Shown: positions 39,285 through 43,224 of the stretch, in pieces | How positions within the stretch are numbered: position 1 is the first letter of the stretch | Layout: the number at the start of each line of letters is the position of its first letter | Origin: a virus | Reading direction: 5' to 3' (one strand) | IMG/VR virus record: IMGVR_UViG_3300034198_012760 | Location: 1-43,224 of that record | DNA length: 43,224 nt | Translations under genes and position numbers: made by a program | The notes under the pieces: model-generated | Seen by the model: the letters and a program-made list of their open reading frames with translations, nothing else | What the model was told of the DNA's origin: nothing | Databases searched by the model: none

Positions 39285-42224
39285 TTATACACGATTAACC
39301 GTTAAGGCTTCTGAAAACTCATTATTAAATCCTCCAACCAATCCAATGTTCTTAAGATCTCTTGGAGCATGTCCAAAGTTTGCCATTCCAGTGACAGGTC
39401 GTTCTTTGAACAACGGTGTCAAATCAACTGATATTTCAACTTCTCTTGGAAATTGAGCAACTTTTCCTTTTGAACCAGTCCATGTAATAATGTTATTCAA
39501 ATATGACCAATCTTGTTCCGAGTTTTCACTCACAGTTTCCCACGACGCTCCTTCTGGTATGGTGAGTCCTACTCGATTAATAATAATAGGTTGTTCTTTA
39601 TATATGTCGCCTAACGTCAATAATACAAACGCAGGAATGATGAATTGATTCTCACTGCCACCACCTTGACTTGGTGCAGATGTATAATTTGCAGGCATTG
39701 TTAATCCGCACAAATAATTTACACGTGTCCACATCGGCAACAACTCTTTGATACTGTTGGCAATTACCTTGAAACTGAAACTCAACTGACGAGTTACACC
39801 ATCATACACATATAGTTTGTCAGCACGACCAATATATTTGTAATTTACCCAGTCGGCTTGAAAACTGTCACTGATTCCAGTTACCGATGCTCTAAACGGT
39901 ATATACTTTTCATTGATCATGTCATAAAAGTAAAACGCAATTAGATCATCGTTGTATGGTTCGTATGTAGACCAACCAGAAATTCCGGTGTCATCTTTGA
40001 TCTTTTTATCTTTTTCAATAATAGTCAATCGATTCAATCCATCACTTGTATTAGATGTTGCCATTTTACGACTATTAATACGTGCGTGTTTGCCCATACC
40101 GTCCAACAATTGTGTATTGTCTTTATAATCGTCAACCAACATTTTATCGTTGATATTTGACTGTTTGAGTTTATCTATTCCAAATAATGTCGTGTTTGGA
40201 CTTGTAAATACACGTGTATCGGCATTAGTAAACGCTACCGAATAACCGGCTTTCTTAATATTTTCAACCAATTTGTTAAGATTATCGATTTGTTTTTTAT
40301 TAACAGGATCTTCTTTTTTGGACTGAAGAGTTGAGTTAATACGATCACCAACATCATTGGTTTCAGTGTCTAAATTTTTTGATTTGTCGTCTTCTACCTT
40401 GGTCAAAATTTCAGCAAGAACTCCATTTTCGTTATCGTTTAGAATAAAATTCTGACGGTTCTTTGAGTATGTACCATCAACGGTATAAGCAGGTCTTGTT
40501 GGATCCGATCCACGTTTTGGAATTTGATCAATTGTCTTTAACTTAGCTGTATCAGGTGTATCATTTAATCCAAGATTGGTGTAGATCTTTTTCTTGTTGT
40601 CAGTAATATCCGTGACAATACGATCTTCTTGCTTTTGTTGAAGAGTTGCGTTGATTGGTTCTCCAATATCGTTAACCGCTGATGGTACGTTTACGAATTT
40701 ACTGTCTTCAAGATTCTTCTTGAATTCAGACAACACACCGTTTCCACCTTCATCTTTTCTATTCTTAGAATAAGTACCGTCAACATTGTATGCTGCACGT
40801 TTTTCGTCGCCGGATCCTTGACGAGTTGGTATAGATGTAAATGGCTTTACTTCAAATACGGTAGGAACAGATTCAAATCCGTACTTTTTGTAAAATGATT
40901 CTTGTGGTCTTAGAATAATTGGATCATCTGCGTTGGTTAAATCAACAGGTGCAACATCCATCTTAGTCTGAAACGTACTTGTCTTGTCGAGAAACTTTTT
41001 ATAGTTCATCAACATCACAGAAAACTTGAAATTGTTAGCAGAATCTTTACGATATGCTTCAATTCCTACTGATTTTCCATACTTTTCAACGTTATCTACA
41101 TCTTTTTGAAAAGTAAATCCCGTGGATCCTCCATTGATTGATGGTCCAGACACGTCTGTTCCAGAAATCTTTTGATCACTACCATCAATAAACTTGATTT
41201 TTCTGTTTTGTGGTACTTCATTTCCGTTTTTACGAATGTTTTTTGGTCCTCCATCAGAACTTCCCGCAATCCACAACTGTGTTAGTTGAATTTCAGCACC
41301 AGTAATTACATGGTTTTTGGTAAACTTGCCCTTAAGATCCGAGATCATCATTCCATACGCACCTTCATCCGCTCTATATCCTGTGTTAACAGGCTGTTTA
41401 CTATTGATTAGTGATGGAAACACTGATGCGGCCATTGACTTGAGAAAATCCTTTTTTGCATTACCACCCCAACGAGATGCAAGTGAAGTGTAACCAGAGG
41501 ATGCAGTTTTTCCTCTGATCAAACCCTTGCCACCCCCCACCGATTGTTTTGATAGTGGCGAATTATCAGCACTATCGTTGATTCCATCTCCTACAGTACC
41601 CTTAGGCGATGATTTGCCGTTGTTTACACTGAATCCTACCACACTTGCCAATGCGCCTAAAATACCGCCACTCAAATCAATATGTCTAGTTGGTCTAGGA
41701 AGTAATCCTAATGAACCCGGACGTGTTGCAGCAAGGATAGGCATCAACGGGTTGTACAAATTGGTTTCATTGAACGGTTGTAGGTTTTGTAACAATGACT
41801 GTTTCAACAAAAATATAACACCGTTTCCAGATACACTGTATTTAGAAATACGTACTACGTCTTGTAATGTTGATCCAATTGGAAATGCGCGACTGTCATA
41901 TTTCTTTATTGCATTTGTTCCACTGTTTCCTTCATTTGGATTATACCAAACAAATGGTTGACGTGGTCCAAATCGCAACAAACTATTCGCATAATCAGTT
42001 TTTGCAGTAAATCTGGTTAGAATCTTCTGATTATTGGCAGTATACAACTTCTCAATCTTACCCGGAACAGATGTTGTCGGATAGTCAAGTGGTACCGTAT
42101 TGATCGGCGGTACCATATTACGTGGGTTGTTTGGATCACTTCCCGGCGTTGGAGAACTAGAAGCGTTATTATAACGTATTTCTAGTGGAAACGCTATTGA
42201 GTTTCTTTGAATTTGATCAGCCAT
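39285..42224 (-). CDS. Large tail/baseplate structural protein with internal repeat (putative)
   Basis: A 979-residue protein. The front (1 to about 200) is Pro/Asn-rich, then Gly/Ser-rich with one hydrophobic stretch (SGGILGALASVVGFSV). Residues about 459-536 and 563-640 are copies of one domain sharing RxAYxVDGTYSKNR and NGVLxE. The C-terminal about 200 residues (IAFYFYDMINEKYIPFRASV, ADKLYVYDGVTRQLSFSFKV, NQFIIPAFVLLTLGDIYKEQ) form a beta-rich unit resembling tail-tube or baseplate folds. It lies directly after the tape-measure-like gene, the usual place for distal tail and hub proteins. Its start has no SD. Confidence 0.6.
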   Translation of the reverse strand: MADQIQRNSIAFPLEIRYNNASSSPTPGSDPNNPRNMVPPINTVPLDYPTTSVPGKIEKLYTANNQKILTRFTAKTDYANSLLRFGPRQPFVWYNPNEGNSGTNAIKKYDSRAFPIGSTLQDVVRISKYSVSGNGVIFLLKQSLLQNLQPFNETNLYNPLMPILAATRPGSLGLLPRPTRHIDLSGGILGALASVVGFSVNNGKSSPKGTVGDGINDSADNSPLSKQSVGGGKGLIRGKTASSGYTSLASRWGGNAKKDFLKSMAASVFPSLINSKQPVNTGYRADEGAYGMMISDLKGKFTKNHVITGAEIQLTQLWIAGSSDGGPKNIRKNGNEVPQNRKIKFIDGSDQKISGTDVSGPSINGGSTGFTFQKDVDNVEKYGKSVGIEAYRKDSANNFKFSVMLMNYKKFLDKTSTFQTKMDVAPVDLTNADDPIILRPQESFYKKYGFESVPTVFEVKPFTSIPTRQGSGDEKRAAYNVDGTYSKNRKDEGGNGVLSEFKKNLEDSKFVNVPSAVNDIGEPINATLQQKQEDRIVTDITDNKKKIYTNLGLNDTPDTAKLKTIDQIPKRGSDPTRPAYTVDGTYSKNRQNFILNDNENGVLAEILTKVEDDKSKNLDTETNDVGDRINSTLQSKKEDPVNKKQIDNLNKLVENIKKAGYSVAFTNADTRVFTSPNTTLFGIDKLKQSNINDKMLVDDYKDNTQLLDGMGKHARINSRKMATSNTSDGLNRLTIIEKDKKIKDDTGISGWSTYEPYNDDLIAFYFYDMINEKYIPFRASVTGISDSFQADWVNYKYIGRADKLYVYDGVTRQLSFSFKVIANSIKELLPMWTRVNYLCGLTMPANYTSAPSQGGGSENQFIIPAFVLLTLGDIYKEQPIIINRVGLTIPEGASWETVSENSEQDWSYLNNIITWTGSKGKVAQFPREVEISVDLTPLFKERPVTGMANFGHAPRDLKNIGLVGGFNNEFSEALTVNRV
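40305..40850 (-). repeat. Two-copy domain repeat in the 979-residue protein
   Basis: Approximate copies are 40615-40850 and 40305-40538. Shared landmarks in order are an IPxR start, AYxVDGTYSKNR, NGVLxE, xxNDxGxxINxTLQ and KxED. A linker of about 26 residues separates them. Similarity is clear at the protein level and weak in DNA, so the duplication is old. Confidence 0.7.
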
Positions 42225-42233
42225 ATTCTATAA

Positions 42234-43224
42234 TTATGAACTTGCGATAGCAAGTTGTTCACTTACTTTTCTACCATCAAGATTTACAGCAATACCACCA
42301 CTCATCATTAAACCAATAAGGGTATCCAATTTCTGATTGGTTTCTTGGATTGCGGAAATCATACCTTCTTGGTTTTGAGCAGACGACTCAGCTCCAGCAC
42401 CAATACCACCAGTGTCTACACCAATTAATTTACCAACAATCTTAAAGGGAATACTAAGAGCAGTTTGTATAAACGTAGCAATTGAGGTAAACCCTGTCAT
42501 AATAATCTGAAAAATAGTTTCAAACGGACTTGTGAAAATCTTAAGAATTGCTGACCCAACTCCAATCAATCCTTTGATTATACCATCACCCAAAGTTGAA
42601 TTGCTCTTTCCAACAAATAAATCTGAAATGAAGGTCCACGCATCTACCCATGGTTGAATAAAAACAGTATACAATATAGATCCAAAACCCTTGAGTACAC
42701 TCAAGAGCATTGGTCCAATTCCCATAAAAGATTTAACAATCAGTATCGGTATAAAGAATAAACCAGACACTACAGATTTTAGATTTTCAATAGTGAACAA
42801 TGATTTTAATGTATCCATCACTTTTGGGAACATGGACATTAGAGACTTGAACAAAATAATAGGCACCAAATACATACCATTCAACACAGATTGTCCGATG
42901 TTTAGTAAATTTTTAACAATGTCTTTTCCCGAGAACAATTCTTTGATCGATTCCCATCCAGTTTGAAAGATGTTAAATACACTTGCGATTGTCGATTTAA
43001 TTACGGGAAATATAGTTAATAGTGGTTTAAACAAATCACCGATAATCGGTATCTTGGTTAACAGTTCTACCAACATTTCAATTGGTCCAATAAATACATC
43101 ATATAATGTTTCACCTAACGCATCAAAAAATCCCATTCCACTCATTAGACGAGTAATCATTCCGTACGCGGCTTGTAATACCATTATTACTTCTCCTATA
43201 ATTGGTATTGCCTTGCCAGCCGTA
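42234..43224 (-). CDS. Tape-measure-like tail protein, 5' end cut by the window
   Basis: The reading frame stays open to the window edge, upstream of an internal ATG at 43184 (the extra codons read AGKAIPIIGEVI). The gene therefore probably continues beyond it, although AGGAG does lie before that ATG. The visible 330 residues are dominated by hydrophobic helices separated by Pro/Gly turns: IPIIGDLFKPLLTIFPVI, MYLVPIILFKSLMSMFPKVM, FFIPILIVKSFMGIGPMLLS. This is typical of the C-terminal half of tape-measure proteins, which set tail length and enter the host membrane. The last about 50 residues are a soluble Gln/Ala coiled tail. Confidence 0.65.
   Translation of the reverse strand, partial: TAGKAIPIIGEVIMVLQAAYGMITRLMSGMGFFDALGETLYDVFIGPIEMLVELLTKIPIIGDLFKPLLTIFPVIKSTIASVFNIFQTGWESIKELFSGKDIVKNLLNIGQSVLNGMYLVPIILFKSLMSMFPKVMDTLKSLFTIENLKSVVSGLFFIPILIVKSFMGIGPMLLSVLKGFGSILYTVFIQPWVDAWTFISDLFVGKSNSTLGDGIIKGLIGVGSAILKIFTSPFETIFQIIMTGFTSIATFIQTALSIPFKIVGKLIGVDTGGIGAGAESSAQNQEGMISAIQETNQKLDTLIGLMMSGGIAVNLDGRKVSEQLAIASS

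Noticed and set aside
42234-43184. Treating the tape-measure-like gene as complete from the ATG at 43184
   Set aside because: The frame remains open to the window edge with compatible hydrophobic sequence, so the gene is more likely truncated, although AGGAG does precede that ATG.

Overview
This window is part of an AT-rich genome of a tailed, myovirus-like bacteriophage, distantly related to T4. The phage assignment rests on three things. There is a tail/baseplate block with tape-measure-like, LysM and large structural proteins. There is a T4-type replication and recombination set: UvsX, a gp32-like SSB, a gp41-like helicase, an RNase H/FEN nuclease, a gp62-like clamp-loader subunit, NrdA/NrdB and a gp1-like dNMP kinase. 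Genes are also packed tightly, with many ATGA overlaps. The host is not shown directly. Most start codons have no Shine-Dalgarno sequence, and several promoters sit almost on the start codon. This would fit a host that relies little on SD pairing (Bacteroidota are one example), but that is inference.

Positions 1-9249 (+ strand) hold a surface-glycan cassette. It opens with the end of an ABO-type (GT6) glycosyltransferase, followed by several GT-A and GT-B transferases, two FkbM-type methyltransferases, a WcbI-like protein, an HtrL/YibB-like protein, UDP-galactopyranose mutase, a small CPWC membrane protein and a small unknown protein. It meets the minus-strand block at 9249/9250 with no gap.

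Positions 9250-15214 (- strand) read as one operon from a promoter at 15187-15214. In transcription order it carries a basic-tailed protein, a 45-residue basic peptide, a small membrane protein, the gp62-like subunit, the dNMP kinase, RmlA, an RmlD-like reductase, a sugar C-methyltransferase and RmlB. The last four could make a dTDP-linked 3-C-methyl-6-deoxyhexose that supplies the transferases across the junction.

Positions 15228-23704 (- strand) are an accessory region. It holds UvdE-type UV endonuclease, two ORFs sharing a fiber-tip-like module, a DruA/DUF4338-like protein, a duplicated-domain protein, a MoxR AAA+ ATPase with an HExxH/VWA partner (each behind a matching promoter), a secreted Pro/Val/Tyr-rich protein and low-complexity proteins. 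Intrinsic terminators lie at 22327-22356 and 23439-23469.

Positions 23745-36107 (- strand) are the nucleotide and DNA metabolism core: NrdB, NrdA, DnaB-type helicase, 5'-3' nuclease, UvsX, SSB, three unknowns and a short, divergent family A DNA polymerase. The SSB gene has its own sigma70-like promoter, a structured leader resembling the T4 gene 32 operator, and a terminator separating it from uvsX. Positions 36142-43224 (- strand) are tail/baseplate genes, ending in a tape-measure-like gene cut by the window edge.

No tRNA, rRNA, CRISPR array, insertion sequence or attachment site was recognised. No gene-free stretch exceeds about 120 bases.
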